A DNA stretch of 64,000 nucleotides from assembly GCF_014649795.1 (NCBI RefSeq), contig NZ_BMTS01000010.1:62001-126000 (forward strand), given 5' to 3'. Of the stretch, positions 43,901 to 53,050 are shown piece by piece. The translations under genes and the position numbers were made by a program. The notes under the pieces were generated by a model that was not told the DNA's origin, did no database searches, and worked only from the letters and a program-made list of their open reading frames with translations. The first letter of the stretch is position 1, and each line of letters begins with the position of its first letter. The DNA comes from Streptomyces melanogenes. GTDB taxonomy: Bacteria > Actinomycetota > Actinomycetes > Streptomycetales > Streptomycetaceae.

Positions 43901-46393
43901 CGGCGGGTAGGTGCCCGCGGGCGGCGCGGTGAGGACCGCGTCGTTGCCCTGCTCGACCCAGATCTCGCCGGTCCGGGAGACGTCGATGGTGCGGTCGGCG
44001 GTGACGTCCTTGTTGCCGTCCTTGTCGATGACGAGGAACCCGACGCCGGAGGCGCCCGGCTTGAGCTTGACGTACGCGAAGGCGCCGTAGGCGTCGCGGC
44101 CCGTGAAGGCGTGGCCCGCGGGCCAGGTGGTGGACTCGCCGTCGGCGAGGTCGCCCCAGGCGTAGAGCCGCCAGTCGGTGTAGTCGCCCGCCGGGCGCTT
44201 GTAGTGGACCACGGCGTAGTCGCGCCGGGTCGCGGTGGGCACCGGGTCGGTGGCGGGGGCGCCGCTGGTGGTCGCGGCGGTCGCGCTCGTGGTGTGCCCG
44301 GCCGAGTCGACGACGACAGCCTTGTAGCGCAGGGGCGTTCCGGCCGCGAGGGTCGCGGGCAGGTGCTGGACGACCTTGTACGGGGCGTGGTCGGCGGAGC
44401 CGAGGACCTGCCACTTGCCGGTGCCGGTCTGGGCAGCGAACACGACCCGGTTCAGCTGGCCGCCGTCGGTGTCGGCCGCGATCTCGACGTCACCGGTGGC
44501 GCCGGCCGCCGGTGCCTTGAGGGTGACCGTGGGCCGCGCGGCGGGGGCACCGAGCGGCTTCGCCGCCTTGTAGACGACTGCGGAAAGGGCGGGCACCCGC
44601 ACGGAGACCCGGCGGTCGGCGGAGCTGGTCAGCGTGCCGGACGTGCCGTAGATCCCCGTGAAGGCGGTGTCCGCCGAACCCGTCGCGAACTCGGCGGTCT
44701 TCTCCTCGGTCGCGTTGTTGACGGCGACGACGTATTCGGTCCCGGTCTTCGCGTCGGTGCGGGAGAAGGCGTAGACACCCTTGCCCCGCTCCGCGTACCG
44801 CTCGCTCTGCACCCCGTCGGCGAGCGCCGGGTTCTGCTTGCGGAGCCGGGAGAGCGCGGCGATCGCCTTGTAGAGAGGGTGCTCCGGATCGAAAGCACTG
44901 CTCTCGTGCGTACGGGTCGTACCGATCTGGCGGTCGTCCAGATAGTCGGCGACCTTGGACGGGAACATCGTCTGCCGGGCGTCCTTGTCGCCGCCCGCTC
45001 CCGTGAAGCCCTGCTCGTCGCCGTAGTAGATCACCGGGTTGCCCCGGCTGAGGAACATCAGCTCGTGGGCCAGCCTGTCGCGCCGCAGCAGTTCGGCGGC
45101 GTCGGCCCGGGGGTTGTCCTGGACCAGGAAGCTGCCGATCCGGCCCATGTCGTGGTTGCCGAGGAACGTCACCTCCTCGTAGGCGTTGGCCTTGTCGGTG
45201 GTGTAGCGGTAGTCCTGGCCGAGGGCCCCCGCCAGGTCACCGGCGGAGCCGCCCTGCGAGACATAGCTGCGCATGGCCTGCTGGTATGGGAAGTCTAGGG
45301 TCGCGTCGAGTCTGCCCCGGGTGACGTACGGCGAAGTCACGGACGGGTCCCCGGAGTACACCTCGCCGTAGATGAAGAAGTCCTTGCGCCCGTGCTTCGC
45401 CGCGTAGGCGTCCAGGGCGGTCGCCCACTGGGTCCAGAAGTCCATGTCGACGTGCTTGACGGTGTCGACGCGGAAACCGTCCACGTCGAAGTCCTTCACC
45501 CACTTCTCGTAGATCTTCTCCATGCCCCGCACGACCTCGGGCCGCTCGGTCCACAGGTCGTCGAGCCCCGAGAAGTCGCCGTACTCCGCGCTCTCCCCGG
45601 CGAAGGTCGAGTCGCCCCGGTTGTGGTAGAGCGCCGGGTCGTTGAGCCACGCCGGGACCTTGGCGTCCTTCTCCGCGGCGGGCACGGTCGGGGTGTAGGG
45701 GAAGGAGCCGGGGCCGACGGCCGGGAAGCCCTTGCCGCCGGCCGCGTAGGCGCTGTCGTCGAACGGCACGCCGTCCTTGGTCAGATACGGGAACGCGCCC
45801 TTGGAGAGGTACTGGGTGCTCTTCTCCCGGTGGCCTATGACGTCGGCGGTGTGGTTGGTGATGACGTCGAAGAAGACCTTCATGCCCTTGGCGTGGGCCG
45901 CCTCGATCAGCCGCGCCAGGTCGGCGTTGGTGCCGAAGTGCGGGTCGACCTGGGTGAAGTCGGTGATCCAGTAGCCGTGGTACCCGGCGCTCTGGTCGGT
46001 GCCGGTGCCCTGGACCGGCTTGTTCTTGAAGATCGGCGCCAGCCAGATCGCGGTGCTGCCGAGCCCCTTGATGTAGTCCAGCTTCCGCGTCAGGCCCTTG
46101 AGGTCGCCGCCCTGGTAGAAGCCCTTGTCGGTCGGGTCGTACCCCGTCACCGAGCGGCCGCCGGTCAGACCGCCCCTGTTGTTGGCGCTGTCGCCGTCGG
46201 CGAACCGGTCCGGGAGCACGAAGTAGGGCTGCTCCCGGGTGAGTTCGTGCCGGGCGGGCTCGGCGGCGAGCCGGGCGTCGGACGGCGGGGCCGGGGGCCC
46301 GGCGGGCGCCGGATGCGCCGCGGGCGCGGCCGACGCCAGCAGCGCGAGGGCCACGGCGGCGGTGACGGCGGTTCGGCGCGGAGAGCCGATCAC
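41000..46393 (-). CDS. pulA: Secreted two-domain amylopullulanase (GH13 + GH13 pullulanase)
   Basis: A 1797-residue exported enzyme carrying two GH13 catalytic units. After a signal peptide (about 1-28) comes an alpha-amylase unit (about 50-600) with FFDVITNHT, nucleophile in [10 protein letters not shown], acid in [10 protein letters not shown] and FLGNHD. A linker/beta region leads to two CBM41-like modules ([21 protein letters not shown] and [21 protein letters not shown]), a CBM48-like domain ([18 protein letters not shown]) and a pullulanase unit with [29 protein letters not shown] and [10 protein letters not shown]. It cuts alpha-1,4 and alpha-1,6 bonds in branched glucans. GTG start with AAGGAG. 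Lies 97 bp downstream of the alpha-amylase on the same strand. The huge antisense frame here is a shadow. Confidence 0.95.
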   Translation of the reverse strand: MIGSPRRTAVTAAVALALLASAAPAAHPAPAGPPAPPSDARLAAEPARHELTREQPYFVLPDRFADGDSANNRGGLTGGRSVTGYDPTDKGFYQGGDLKGLTRKLDYIKGLGSTAIWLAPIFKNKPVQGTGTDQSAGYHGYWITDFTQVDPHFGTNADLARLIEAAHAKGMKVFFDVITNHTADVIGHREKSTQYLSKGAFPYLTKDGVPFDDSAYAAGGKGFPAVGPGSFPYTPTVPAAEKDAKVPAWLNDPALYHNRGDSTFAGESAEYGDFSGLDDLWTERPEVVRGMEKIYEKWVKDFDVDGFRVDTVKHVDMDFWTQWATALDAYAAKHGRKDFFIYGEVYSGDPSVTSPYVTRGRLDATLDFPYQQAMRSYVSQGGSAGDLAGALGQDYRYTTDKANAYEEVTFLGNHDMGRIGSFLVQDNPRADAAELLRRDRLAHELMFLSRGNPVIYYGDEQGFTGAGGDKDARQTMFPSKVADYLDDRQIGTTRTHESSAFDPEHPLYKAIAALSRLRKQNPALADGVQSERYAERGKGVYAFSRTDAKTGTEYVVAVNNATEEKTAEFATGSADTAFTGIYGTSGTLTSSADRRVSVRVPALSAVVYKAAKPLGAPAARPTVTLKAPAAGATGDVEIAADTDGGQLNRVVFAAQTGTGKWQVLGSADHAPYKVVQHLPATLAAGTPLRYKAVVVDSAGHTTSATAATTSGAPATDPVPTATRRDYAVVHYKRPAGDYTDWRLYAWGDLADGESTTWPAGHAFTGRDAYGAFAYVKLKPGASGVGFLVIDKDGNKDVTADRTIDVSRTGEIWVEQGNDAVLTAPPAGTYPPQDTTKAVIHYQRADGDYSGWGIHTWTGAAAPTDWSSPLPPVRTDAFGAVFEVPLKEGASSLSYILHKGDTKEFGSDRSLEFSAYSHEVWLLGGVEKYLLPMTSGSAADLDPSKSRAQWIDRDTVAWDTGTTAASYQLVYAPGGGLAVKDGALTGEGHWLRLTPVPGGLTDAQKARFPHLKKYAAFTVDPRDRARVGQALTGQLVATQRLANGAVLAATGVQTQGVLDDLYSTRATKAALGPVFTGGRPTLSLWAPTAQRVALELDGRTVAMRRDDTTGVWSVTGPRSWSGKPYRYAVTVWAPSVQKVVTNLVTDPYATALTTDSARSLVVDLADPKLAPEGWGALRKPAAVPLRAAQIQELHIRDFSIADRTSRHPGQYLAFTDTGSDGMKHLKELAASGTSYVHLLPAFDIGTIPEKKADQAVPGCDLKVYAPDSPEQQACVAKTAAKDAYNWGYDPLHYTVPEGSYASDPEGTRRTVEFRQMVQGLNGAGLRTVMDVVYNHTVASGQADKSVLDKIVPGYYQRLLADGTVATSTCCANTAPENAMMGKLVVDSVVTWARQYKVDGFRFDLMGHHPKANILAVRKALDALTPEKDGVDGKKIVLYGEGWNFGEVADDARFVQATQKNMVGTGIATFSDRARDAVRGGGPFDEDPGVQGFASGLYTDPNSSAANGTPAEQRARLLHYQDLIKVGLSGNLAGYTFTDTSGRTVKGADVDYNGAPAGYAEAPGDALAYTDAHDNESLYDALAFKLPRATSAGDRARMQVLALATATLSQGPALSQAGTDLLRSKSLDRNSFDSGDWFNAIHWDCGDGNGFGRGLPPAADNQSKWAYAKPLLTASTLTVGCPEITAASAAYRDLLKIRSTDPAFRLGTAAEVQGALSFPLSGTGETPGVITMRLGSLVVVFNATPDRQVQRVADLAGRGYGLHPVQAAGGDAVVKSASYEASSGAFTVPARTVAVFSRH

Positions 46394-46490
46394 GGGACGT
46401 ACTCCTTCTCCAGGGTGACTACGGGGTACGGGCGCGGGGCACGGGGGGATCGTCGGGCCGGCCGGTCAGTGGCGCCAGGGGGCGTTCACG

Positions 46491-47918
46491 TCACTTGCCG
46501 CCGCACGTCCTGGCGTCGACGTGCAGGGCGAGCGCGGTGTCCGGGGCGAGGGTCGCGGTGAACCGCCCGCCGCCGTCGACCGTGACGCTCCTGCCGCTCT
46601 GCACGTCGCAGTAGCCGCCCGCGGGCAGCGACGTCTGGAAGGTGCGGGTGAGCGAGGAGCCCTCGTGGTTGATGGCGACGTACGCCTTGGCACCCCGGCC
46701 GAAGGCGATCGCGTTGCCGCCGTTGTCCCACCAGTCGGTGACCGCCGCGCTGCCCACCGCATTGCGGAACCTGACCATGGAACGGACCTCGGGCCAGGCG
46801 TGCTGGCACTTCCACCTGTCGCTGTAACAGGCGTTCACCTGGCCGTTGTTGGGCGGGCCCGCGTCCTTGTCGCTGAACACATAGCCGGAGTGGACGTCCG
46901 GGGAGCCGTAGGGCCAGGCCAGCATGAAGACGTGGGCCAGGGTGTAGCGGGCGCCGTCGTTGTAGGTGAGCGTCTGGCCGCCGCGCTCGGTGTCGTGGTT
47001 GTCGACGAAGACCGAGGCCTTGCCCGCGGTCAGATAGCCCCAGCCCTCGCCGAAGTTCTTCAGATACGCGAGCTTTTCGTTGTTGAACACCCGCTTCAGG
47101 TCCCAGGAGTAGCGGAACTCCTGGGCGTCGCCGGTGTTGAGGTACTCGGTGGGCTGTACGGCCTCGCCCGCGCCGTAGATCGTCTCCTGCTTCCAGTAGA
47201 CGCCCGGGTTGCTGAGGCGGGACTTGATGGCGGCGAGGTCGTCCTCGGGTATGTGCTTGGCCGCGTCGACGCGGAAGCCGTCGACGCCCAGCGAGAGCAG
47301 GTCGTTGAGGTATCCGGCGATGGTGGTGCGGACGTACTCCTCGCCGGTGTCGAGGTCGGCCAGGCCCACCAGCTCACAGTGCTGGACGTTCCAGCGGTCC
47401 TGGTAGTTGGTGATCTCGGCCTTGCAGTCGTCCAGGTCGGCCGCCGAGTACGTGCCGGGGTAGGTGTACTTGGTGTACGCCGACCCGGCGGTGCCGGTGC
47501 CGGAGCCGCTCGACATGTGGTTGATCACCGAGTCGGCGACGACCTTGACGCCCGCCGCGTGACAGGTGTCCACCATGGAGCGGAAGGCGGCGCGGTCGCC
47601 CAGCCGGCTGCCGATCTTGTAGCTGACGGGCTGGTACGCGGTCCACCAGGCGGCGCCCTGTATACGTTCCTGGGGCGGGGAGACCTGGACGTACCCATAG
47701 CCGTCGGGGCCGAGTTCGTCGGTGCAGGCCTTGGCGACCGAGGCGAAGTTCCACTCGAAGAGGACGGCGGTCACGTCCTTGGGCCCGGGCGCGGCGGCCT
47801 GCGCCTGCGGGGCGCCGAGGACGACGCCGCTCGCGGCCCCCGCGACGAGCGCGACGGCGGCGGCCAGTGGTCCGCGCGTACGGCGGCGGTGGGGGGTGCT
47901 GGCGGTACGACCGTCCAT
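46491..47918 (-). CDS. Secreted alpha-amylase (GH13, Streptomyces type)
   Basis: A 475-residue exported alpha-amylase. Signal peptide about 1-42 (cleavage near AQA-AAP). GH13 regions: [18 protein letters not shown] (nucleophile Asp), [10 protein letters not shown] (acid Glu) and [10 protein letters not shown], plus the Streptomyces-type N-terminus [37 protein letters not shown]. Ends after the domain-C beta sheet; there is no starch-binding module. Ribosome site GGAGGT. A consensus-like promoter lies about 120 bp upstream (48038-48066). With the amylopullulanase it forms a starch-degradation pair. Confidence 0.95.
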   Translation of the reverse strand: MDGRTASTPHRRRTRGPLAAAVALVAGAASGVVLGAPQAQAAAPGPKDVTAVLFEWNFASVAKACTDELGPDGYGYVQVSPPQERIQGAAWWTAYQPVSYKIGSRLGDRAAFRSMVDTCHAAGVKVVADSVINHMSSGSGTGTAGSAYTKYTYPGTYSAADLDDCKAEITNYQDRWNVQHCELVGLADLDTGEEYVRTTIAGYLNDLLSLGVDGFRVDAAKHIPEDDLAAIKSRLSNPGVYWKQETIYGAGEAVQPTEYLNTGDAQEFRYSWDLKRVFNNEKLAYLKNFGEGWGYLTAGKASVFVDNHDTERGGQTLTYNDGARYTLAHVFMLAWPYGSPDVHSGYVFSDKDAGPPNNGQVNACYSDRWKCQHAWPEVRSMVRFRNAVGSAAVTDWWDNGGNAIAFGRGAKAYVAINHEGSSLTRTFQTSLPAGGYCDVQSGRSVTVDGGGRFTATLAPDTALALHVDARTCGGK

Positions 47919-48037
47919 GGGGGACCTCCGTGCGGGGATGCGGGGGGACGGAGCGGACCCCGGGGCGGCGCGGCCCGGCCGCCCCGGAGGTGTCTGAATG
48001 TTCTTGCTGAAAAGACCGGAAAGTTGTTGCGGTCGAG

Positions 48038-48066
48038 ACCGTAGGCGGCCCGGACGGCCTGGTCAA
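48038..48066 (-). promoter_or_regulatory. Alpha-amylase promoter TTGACC-N17-TACGGT
   Basis: On the minus strand TTGACC (48061-48066) and TACGGT (48038-48043) are exactly 17 bp apart, matching the main vegetative (HrdB-type) promoter pattern. The transcript would carry a leader of about 110 nt before the amylase ATG. Confidence 0.6.
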
Positions 48067-48202
48067 CCCTTTGGACACACCGCCGCCACGCCACGGAAAT
48101 CTCACCGATTCCTGGCCGCAAAGCCTTTCGCAAGAGATTGCAGAAGTGTTACCTTCAACGACACCTCGGGCCCGGACGTGCCCCGCACGGGCCCCGAACG
48201 GC

Positions 48203-48236
48203 AGGAGCCGCCGCACCGAACGGTGCGGCGGCTCCT
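48203..48236. terminator. 16-bp perfect hairpin terminator
   Basis: AGGAGCCGCCGCACCG (48203-48218) and CGGTGCGGCGGCTCCT (48221-48236) are perfectly complementary around an AA centre. It is 21 bp beyond the stop codon of the LUD-domain gene and is a strong I-shaped terminator without a T-run. Confidence 0.8.
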
Positions 48237-48257
48237 GGAAATCGGAGGGACGGGGTC

Positions 48258-48902
48258 TCAGAAGCCGATCGCCTCGCGGACGAGCACGACGGTGCTGCGC
48301 TGCGGAACGACCTCACGGTTGTTGATCAGGATCTTGGCGACGACACTGCGCTTGCCGTACGCGTGCTGGGCGCGGACGTCCTCCTTGGGCAACGTGTACG
48401 TCTCGATGCGGCGCAGCGCGGTGTCCAGGTCGGCGACGACCTTCTGGGCGCCGACCACCCAGACCGTCCGGCTCGCGCCGTACACGTACGAGGCGAGCTG
48501 GCTGCCGCTGGCGGAGGCGGTGACGAGGCGGCCGTCCTCGGTCACGGCGTGCACGCTGCCGACGACGACGTCGGGCGCGGAGCGCGTGACGCGCATGTCG
48601 TCGCCGCGGGCGCGCGGGTCCCAGTCGGCCTGCTCGGCGCGGATGCTCTTGAACCGGCCGGAGGCGTCGATGTCCTCCTGGATCCCGGAGAGGCGCAGGG
48701 TCTCGCTGGTCGAGGCGAGGATCGCCTTGTCGGTCGGCAGGGACTCGACGACGAGCTCGCGGGCGTCGGCGGCGGTGTCCACTATGTGCACGGCAAAGCC
48801 GTTGCCGCGCAGGGCCTCGGCGGCCCGTTCGACGCTCTCGGCGCTCGCGGCGACCGCGAAGGTCTCGTCGGCGGGCAGGGTGATGATGGTCTTCTCGCTC
48901 AT
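48258..48902 (-). CDS. LUD-domain protein (LutC/YkgG-like)
   Basis: A 214-residue protein of the LUD superfamily: LRGNGFAVHIVDTAADARELVVESLPTDKAILASTSETLRLSGI, then DVVVGSVHAVTEDGRLVTASASGSQLASYVYGASRTVWVVGAQKVVADLDTALRRIE. Members take part in lactate oxidation as part of LutABC, but here no LutA or LutB neighbour is present, so the role is open. The ATG at 48902 is chosen because protein-like sequence starts there; the frame upstream overlaps the divergent GntR gene. Followed by a strong terminator. Confidence 0.82.
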   Translation of the reverse strand: MSEKTIITLPADETFAVAASAESVERAAEALRGNGFAVHIVDTAADARELVVESLPTDKAILASTSETLRLSGIQEDIDASGRFKSIRAEQADWDPRARGDDMRVTRSAPDVVVGSVHAVTEDGRLVTASASGSQLASYVYGASRTVWVVGAQKVVADLDTALRRIETYTLPKEDVRAQHAYGKRSVVAKILINNREVVPQRSTVVLVREAIGF

Positions 48903-49048
48903 GATCGTAAAACCTATCGGCCGGGACGCGAGTCTTGTTCGAGTGTGGCTGGATCCGGCCAACTGCGGCGCCGGTGCCGGGATGACGCGTTCCGGCGATT
49001 GACGCGCCGCCAACACCCCCTTACTTTCGAGGCGTTGCCCGTCGTACG

Positions 49049-49058
49049 TCATATATGA
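49049..49058. promoter_or_regulatory. Palindrome TCATATATGA, probable GntR operator
   Basis: A perfect 10-bp A/T-rich palindrome, 28 bp upstream of the GntR start in a GC-rich setting and followed by a related GATATGTGA. It lies in the divergent gap between the LUD and GntR genes. Likely overlaps the promoter of the sugar-acid operon. Confidence 0.45.
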
Positions 49059-49086
49059 GACGCGATATGTGAGAGGTGGGCCCGCC

Positions 49087-49854
49087 ATGGCCTTCACCCC
49101 GGCCCCGATCCCCTCCCGTACCGAGTACGTGCTCGACGCGGTCAAGCAGGCCATCCTCACCGGCAGGCTCGCCCCGGGGCAGGCGCTCGTCGAGACCGAG
49201 CTGGCGGCGCAGTTCGGCGTGTCCAAGACCCCGGTGCGGGAAGCGCTCAAGACGCTGGCGGGGACCGGGCTCGTGGTCATGAACCAGTACAAGGGCGTCG
49301 CCGTGCGGGCCGTCGACGCGGACATGGCCCGCCAGGTCTACGACGTGCGCCTGCTGCTCGAACCCGAGGCGCTGCGCCGCACCGTGCTGCGCCTGGCACC
49401 GCTGGACGCGGCCGGGGCCGCCCTCGACCGGGCCGACCGCGCGACCGACGCGGCCGAACGGGCCCTGGCCAATCGGCAGTTCCACCGCGCCCTGTATCTG
49501 CCCTGCGGCAACCCCCTGCTCACCCGGACGCTGGACGACATCCGCGACCAGGCCGCCCTGGTGGCGACGGCCGTCTGGGCCACCGAGCCGTCCTGGCAGC
49601 GGGAGGCCCGCGAGCACCGCGCGATCCTGCGGCTGGCACAGGCCGGGGAGGCGGAGGGGGCGGCCGACGCCCTGCGCGCGCACATCGAGTCCTTCGTCCG
49701 CCGCGCGTTCCCCGAAGGAGACAACGGAGTATGGCCGCACGCGAGTTCCCGGACCTCACCGTCGCTCGGAGCGCACTCGCCGATGTCGTGGCGATCCCCG
49801 TCACCCCGTTCACCGCTGACGGCGCCCTCGACACGGCCGCCCATCGCACCCTGA
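49087..49854 (+). CDS. GntR/FadR-family regulator (FCD domain)
   Basis: A regulator of the FadR subfamily, 255 residues as read. Winged helix-turn-helix about residues 8-72 (SRTEYVLDAVKQAILTGRLAPGQALVETELAAQFGVSKTPVREALKTL), then the helical FCD effector domain (about 80-215, ARQVYDVRLLLEPEALRR and NRQFHRALYLPCGNPLL). The last 40 residues are not FCD-like and lie entirely inside the next gene in another frame, a 124-bp overlap; a frameshift or a lost stop near 49730 could explain this. Likely represses the downstream aldolase and dehydratase genes. Confidence 0.85.
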   Translation: MAFTPAPIPSRTEYVLDAVKQAILTGRLAPGQALVETELAAQFGVSKTPVREALKTLAGTGLVVMNQYKGVAVRAVDADMARQVYDVRLLLEPEALRRTVLRLAPLDAAGAALDRADRATDAAERALANRQFHRALYLPCGNPLLTRTLDDIRDQAALVATAVWATEPSWQREAREHRAILRLAQAGEAEGAADALRAHIESFVRRAFPEGDNGVWPHASSRTSPSLGAHSPMSWRSPSPRSPLTAPSTRPPIAP

Positions 49855-50651
49855 TCCACCGGCTCCTCGAAGCCGGTGTGCGCACCCTCACCCCCAACGG
49901 GAACACCGGCGAGTTCTACGCCCTCTCCCCCGACGAGCGCCGCGCCGTGACGGAGCTGACCATCCGGGAGGCGGCGGGCCGGGCCGCGGTCCTGGCCGGG
50001 GTGGGCCTGGACGTCCCCACCGCCGTGGCCGCAGCGCGGCACGCCCGGGAGGCGGGCGCGCAGCTGGTGATGGTGCATCAGCCGGTCCACCCGTACGTCT
50101 CGCCCGGCGGCTGGCTCGACTACCACCGGGCGATCGCGGAGGCGGTGCCGGAGCTCGGGGTCGTGCCGTACGTCCGCGATCCGCTGCTCGACGGTGAACT
50201 CCTGGCGGAACTCGGTGAGTTGTGCCCCAATGTGGTGGGGGTGAAGTACGCGGTGCCGGACGCGGCGCGGTTCGCCGCGGTCGCGCGGGACGCGGGTCTG
50301 GACCGCTTCGTGTGGGTGGCGGGCCTCGCCGAGCTGTACGCGCCCTCGTACTTCGCCATGGGCGCCACAGGCTTCACCTCCGGCCTGGTGAACGTGGCCC
50401 CCCGGATGTCGCTGGGGATGCTCGACGCCCTGCGCGCCGGGGACTTCCCCGCCGCCCTGAAGACCTGGGAGCGGATCCGCGGGTTCGAGGAGCTGCGCGC
50501 GGCCGCCCGCTCCGCCGACAACGTCTCGGTCGTGAAGGAGGCGCTCGCCTGCCTCGGACTGTGCCGACGCGACGTCCGCCCGCCGAGCCGGACCCTGCCC
50601 GAGGAGCGGCGCGCCGAGGTGGCCGCCCTGGTGGCCGGGTGGGAGCGGTGA
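49731..50651 (+). CDS. DHDPS/KDG-aldolase-family lyase
   Basis: A 306-residue class I aldolase of the DapA/NanA superfamily. Active-site features: Schiff-base lysine in VVGVKYAVPD (K172), tyrosine in VVPYVRDP (Y147) and a GNTGEFYALS loop in place of GTTGE (about 57-66). With the adjacent dehydratase it most likely cleaves or dehydrates a 2-keto-3-deoxy sugar acid rather than making dihydrodipicolinate. Ribosome site GAAGGAG. Coupled to the dehydratase gene by a GTGA overlap. Substrate inferred from context. Confidence 0.88.
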   Translation: MAAREFPDLTVARSALADVVAIPVTPFTADGALDTAAHRTLIHRLLEAGVRTLTPNGNTGEFYALSPDERRAVTELTIREAAGRAAVLAGVGLDVPTAVAAARHAREAGAQLVMVHQPVHPYVSPGGWLDYHRAIAEAVPELGVVPYVRDPLLDGELLAELGELCPNVVGVKYAVPDAARFAAVARDAGLDRFVWVAGLAELYAPSYFAMGATGFTSGLVNVAPRMSLGMLDALRAGDFPAALKTWERIRGFEELRAAARSADNVSVVKEALACLGLCRRDVRPPSRTLPEERRAEVAALVAGWER

Positions 50652-52369
50652 CGTTCGACCCCGAGCGGCTGCGCAGCCACCAGTGGTACGGCACCGACGG
50701 CCTGCGCTCCTTCAGCCACCGCGCCCGCACCCGCCAGCTCGGCTATCTGCCCGAGGAGCACCTGGGCAAGCCGGTGATCGCGATCCTCAACACCTGGTCG
50801 GACATCAACCCCTGCCACGTCCATCTGCGCGAGCGCGCCCAGGCCGTCAAGCGCGGGGTGTGGCAGGCGGGCGGCTTCCCGCTGGAGTTCCCGGTGGCCA
50901 CCCTCTCGGAGACCTTCCAGAAGCCGACGCCGATGCTCTACCGCAACCTCCTCGCCATGGAGACGGAGGAGCTGCTGCGCTCGTATCCCGTGGACGGCGC
51001 GGTGCTGATGGGCGGCTGCGACAAGTCGACGCCCGCGCTCCTGATGGGCGCGGCCAGCGCCGACCTGCCGGCCGTGTTCGTACCGGCCGGGCCGATGCTG
51101 CCGGGCCACTGGCGCGACCAGGTCCTGGGCTCCGGCACGGACATGTGGAAGTACTGGGACGACAAGCGCGCCGGGCTGCTCGGCGACTGCGAACTGGCCG
51201 AGCTGGAGAGCGGCCTGGCCCGCTCCCCCGGCCACTGCATGACCATGGGCACGGCCTCCACGCTGACGGCGGCGGCCGAGGCGCTGGGCGTCACCGTCCC
51301 GGGCGCCTCCTCGATCCCGGCGGTCGACTCCGGGCACGACCGGATGGCCGCCGCCTCCGGACTGCGGATCGTCGACCTCGTCCGCGAGGACGTGAAGCTG
51401 TCGACGATCCTGACCCGCGAGGCGTACGAGGACGCCGTCACCACGGTCCTCGCGCTCGGCGGCTCCACCAACGCCGTGATCCACCTCATCGCGATGGCCG
51501 GGCGCTCCGGGGTGCGGCTTACCCTCGACGACTTCGACCGGATCGCGCGCACGGTCCCGGTGCTGGCGAACGTACGGCCCGGCGGGCGCCACCTCATGGA
51601 GGACTTCCACTTCGCGGGCGGTCTGCCGGGGCTGCTCTCCCGCCTCACCGACCTGCTCCACCTCGACCGCCCCACCGTCAGCCACACCACCCTGCGCGAG
51701 CAGCTGGCCGGGGCCCGGGTCCACGACGACGACGTGATCCGGCCGCGCAAGAAGGCGCTGGCGACCGAGGGCGGTCTGGCGGTGCTGCGCGGGAACCTGT
51801 GCCCGGACGGCGCGGTGATCAAGCACATCGCGGCGGAGCCCCGGCTGCTGCGGCACACCGGCCCGGCCGTGGTATTCGACGACTACCGCACGATGCAGCG
51901 CACGATCGACGACCCGGCGCTCGCGCTCACCCCCGACCACGTCCTGGTGCTGCGCGGCTCGGGCCCGCGCGGCGGCCCCGGCATGCCGGAGTACGGGATG
52001 CTGCCGATCCCGGACTCTCTGCTGCGCCGGGGCGTGCGCGACATGGTCCGGATCTCCGACGCCCGGATGAGCGGGACGAGTTACGGGGCGTGCGTGCTGC
52101 ACATCGCCCCCGAGTCACATGTGGGCGGGCCGCTCGCGCTGGTGCGCACGGGCGACCTCATCACCCTGGACGTCGCGGCACGCGGCCTCCGCCTGGAGGT
52201 GTCCGACGAGGAGCTGGCCGGGCGCCGCGCCGCCTGGACGCCGCCCCCGCCCCGCTACGAGCGGGGGTACGGCGCCCTCTACAGCGAGCAGATCACTCAG
52301 GCCGACACCGGCTGCGACTTCGCCTTCCTGGCCGCGCCGGGGCGGGTGCCGGATCCGTACGCGGGCTGA
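50648..52369 (+). CDS. IlvD/Edd-family sugar-acid dehydratase
   Basis: A 573-residue iron-sulfur dehydratase. Three cluster cysteines typical of IlvD/Edd enzymes are seen: C56 in DINPCHVHL, C124 in MGGCDKSTPA and C197 in GHCMTMGTAS. The motif GGSTNAVIHL and C-terminal SDARMSGTSYGACVLHIAPES fit the pentonate/hexonate (arabonate-type) branch. It probably turns an aldonic acid into a 2-keto-3-deoxy acid, the substrate of the upstream aldolase. GTG start overlapping the aldolase stop. Converges on the SsgA-like gene. Confidence 0.92.
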   Translation: MTFDPERLRSHQWYGTDGLRSFSHRARTRQLGYLPEEHLGKPVIAILNTWSDINPCHVHLRERAQAVKRGVWQAGGFPLEFPVATLSETFQKPTPMLYRNLLAMETEELLRSYPVDGAVLMGGCDKSTPALLMGAASADLPAVFVPAGPMLPGHWRDQVLGSGTDMWKYWDDKRAGLLGDCELAELESGLARSPGHCMTMGTASTLTAAAEALGVTVPGASSIPAVDSGHDRMAAASGLRIVDLVREDVKLSTILTREAYEDAVTTVLALGGSTNAVIHLIAMAGRSGVRLTLDDFDRIARTVPVLANVRPGGRHLMEDFHFAGGLPGLLSRLTDLLHLDRPTVSHTTLREQLAGARVHDDDVIRPRKKALATEGGLAVLRGNLCPDGAVIKHIAAEPRLLRHTGPAVVFDDYRTMQRTIDDPALALTPDHVLVLRGSGPRGGPGMPEYGMLPIPDSLLRRGVRDMVRISDARMSGTSYGACVLHIAPESHVGGPLALVRTGDLITLDVAARGLRLEVSDEELAGRRAAWTPPPPRYERGYGALYSEQITQADTGCDFAFLAAPGRVPDPYAG

Positions 52370-52381
52370 CCGGCCGGGTGC

Positions 52382-52798
52382 TCACCGGGTCTCCCCCAGC
52401 AGCTCGGCCAGGGCGCTGTCCATGTCGAGGTCCTGGTTCTCGACCTCGGCGGAGACGGCCGCGTAGGTGAGGAAGAGGAAGCGGCGCAGGGCCGCCGTGC
52501 CGAATTCGAGGAGCGCCAGGCCATCCGGGGAGCGCAGCTCCACCATGGTCTGGGCCCGCCCGAGCGGCCATACGTGCACATCGCCGGTGCCGGCCGGGGC
52601 GCGCAGTCCCCGGTCGATGAGGTTGCGGGCGAAGACCCAGGTCACGCCCCCGTCGTGGAGGGAGACCTCGGGCGGGAAGATCATGCGGACGGCCAGGGGG
52701 TCGGATCCGTCGTAGCTGAGCGTGACGGGGACGGGGACGCCGTGGGGTGCGTCGGTGACGAGGCGGGCCAGGACGGATTGTTCGACGGTGGTGGACAT
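52382..52798 (-). CDS. SsgA-like protein (SALP), sporulation cell division
   Basis: A 138-residue SsgA/SsgB-family protein: SVLARLVTDAPHGVPVPVTLSYDGSDPLAVRMIFPPE, then VTWVFARNLIDRGLRAPAGTGDVHVWP and ALLEFGTAALRRFLFLTYAAV. These proteins are found only in sporulating actinobacteria and act in septum placement or wall remodelling. It differs from SsgB itself, so it is one of the other family members. ATG at 52798 is fixed by AAGGAG; the upstream in-frame ATG has none. A Crp-like site lies 30 bp upstream. Confidence 0.92.
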   Translation of the reverse strand: MSTTVEQSVLARLVTDAPHGVPVPVTLSYDGSDPLAVRMIFPPEVSLHDGGVTWVFARNLIDRGLRAPAGTGDVHVWPLGRAQTMVELRSPDGLALLEFGTAALRRFLFLTYAAVSAEVENQDLDMDSALAELLGETR

Positions 52799-52827
52799 CG
52801 ACTCGCTCCTTGCTGCCACTCCCGATC

Positions 52828-52843
52828 TGTGACCCGCATCACA
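52828..52843. promoter_or_regulatory. Crp-like site TGTGA-CCCGCA-TCACA
   Basis: A perfect TGTGA-N6-TCACA inverted repeat, the classical Crp consensus, 30 bp upstream of the SsgA-like gene and 208 bp upstream of the divergent carotenoid-oxygenase-like gene. Streptomyces Crp binds GTG-N8-CAC-type sites and acts in germination and development. On the minus strand TTGAAT lies upstream (about 52861-52866), so the site would overlap the -10/start zone of the ssgA-like promoter. Confidence 0.55.
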
Positions 52844-53050
52844 TCATCTCACTAGTCGCATATTCAACACCTTCCTTGGGATTTCGTGCGAATACCCCGA
52901 ATGGGGTTTCACCGCAGACCGCCGGGCCCGGCGGAAAAGGGGGCCTGGCACCACCCCGGTCCGGGGCCCAGGCCTCCTGACCTGGACCCCTGCCGGGGCG
53001 GACGATCGTCGGCGACAGGTCGTACGAACGTGGGAGCAGGGGGCTCGGAC

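Larger units (their letters stand above)
47919..48257. other. Regulatory gap upstream of the amylase gene
   Basis: A 339-bp gap with no gene. It holds the amylase promoter (48038-48066), possible MalR-type half-sites (TTCTTGC at 48001-48007, GTTGC at 48026-48030, and GCAAGAGATTGC at 48130-48141) and, at its right end, the terminator of the LUD-domain gene. Confidence 0.4.

Noticed and set aside
40922-45298. A 1458-codon open frame on the plus strand antisense to the amylopullulanase gene
   Set aside because: It mirrors the third-position GC bias of the real gene, has no domain-like sequence or ribosome site, and is a typical high-GC shadow.
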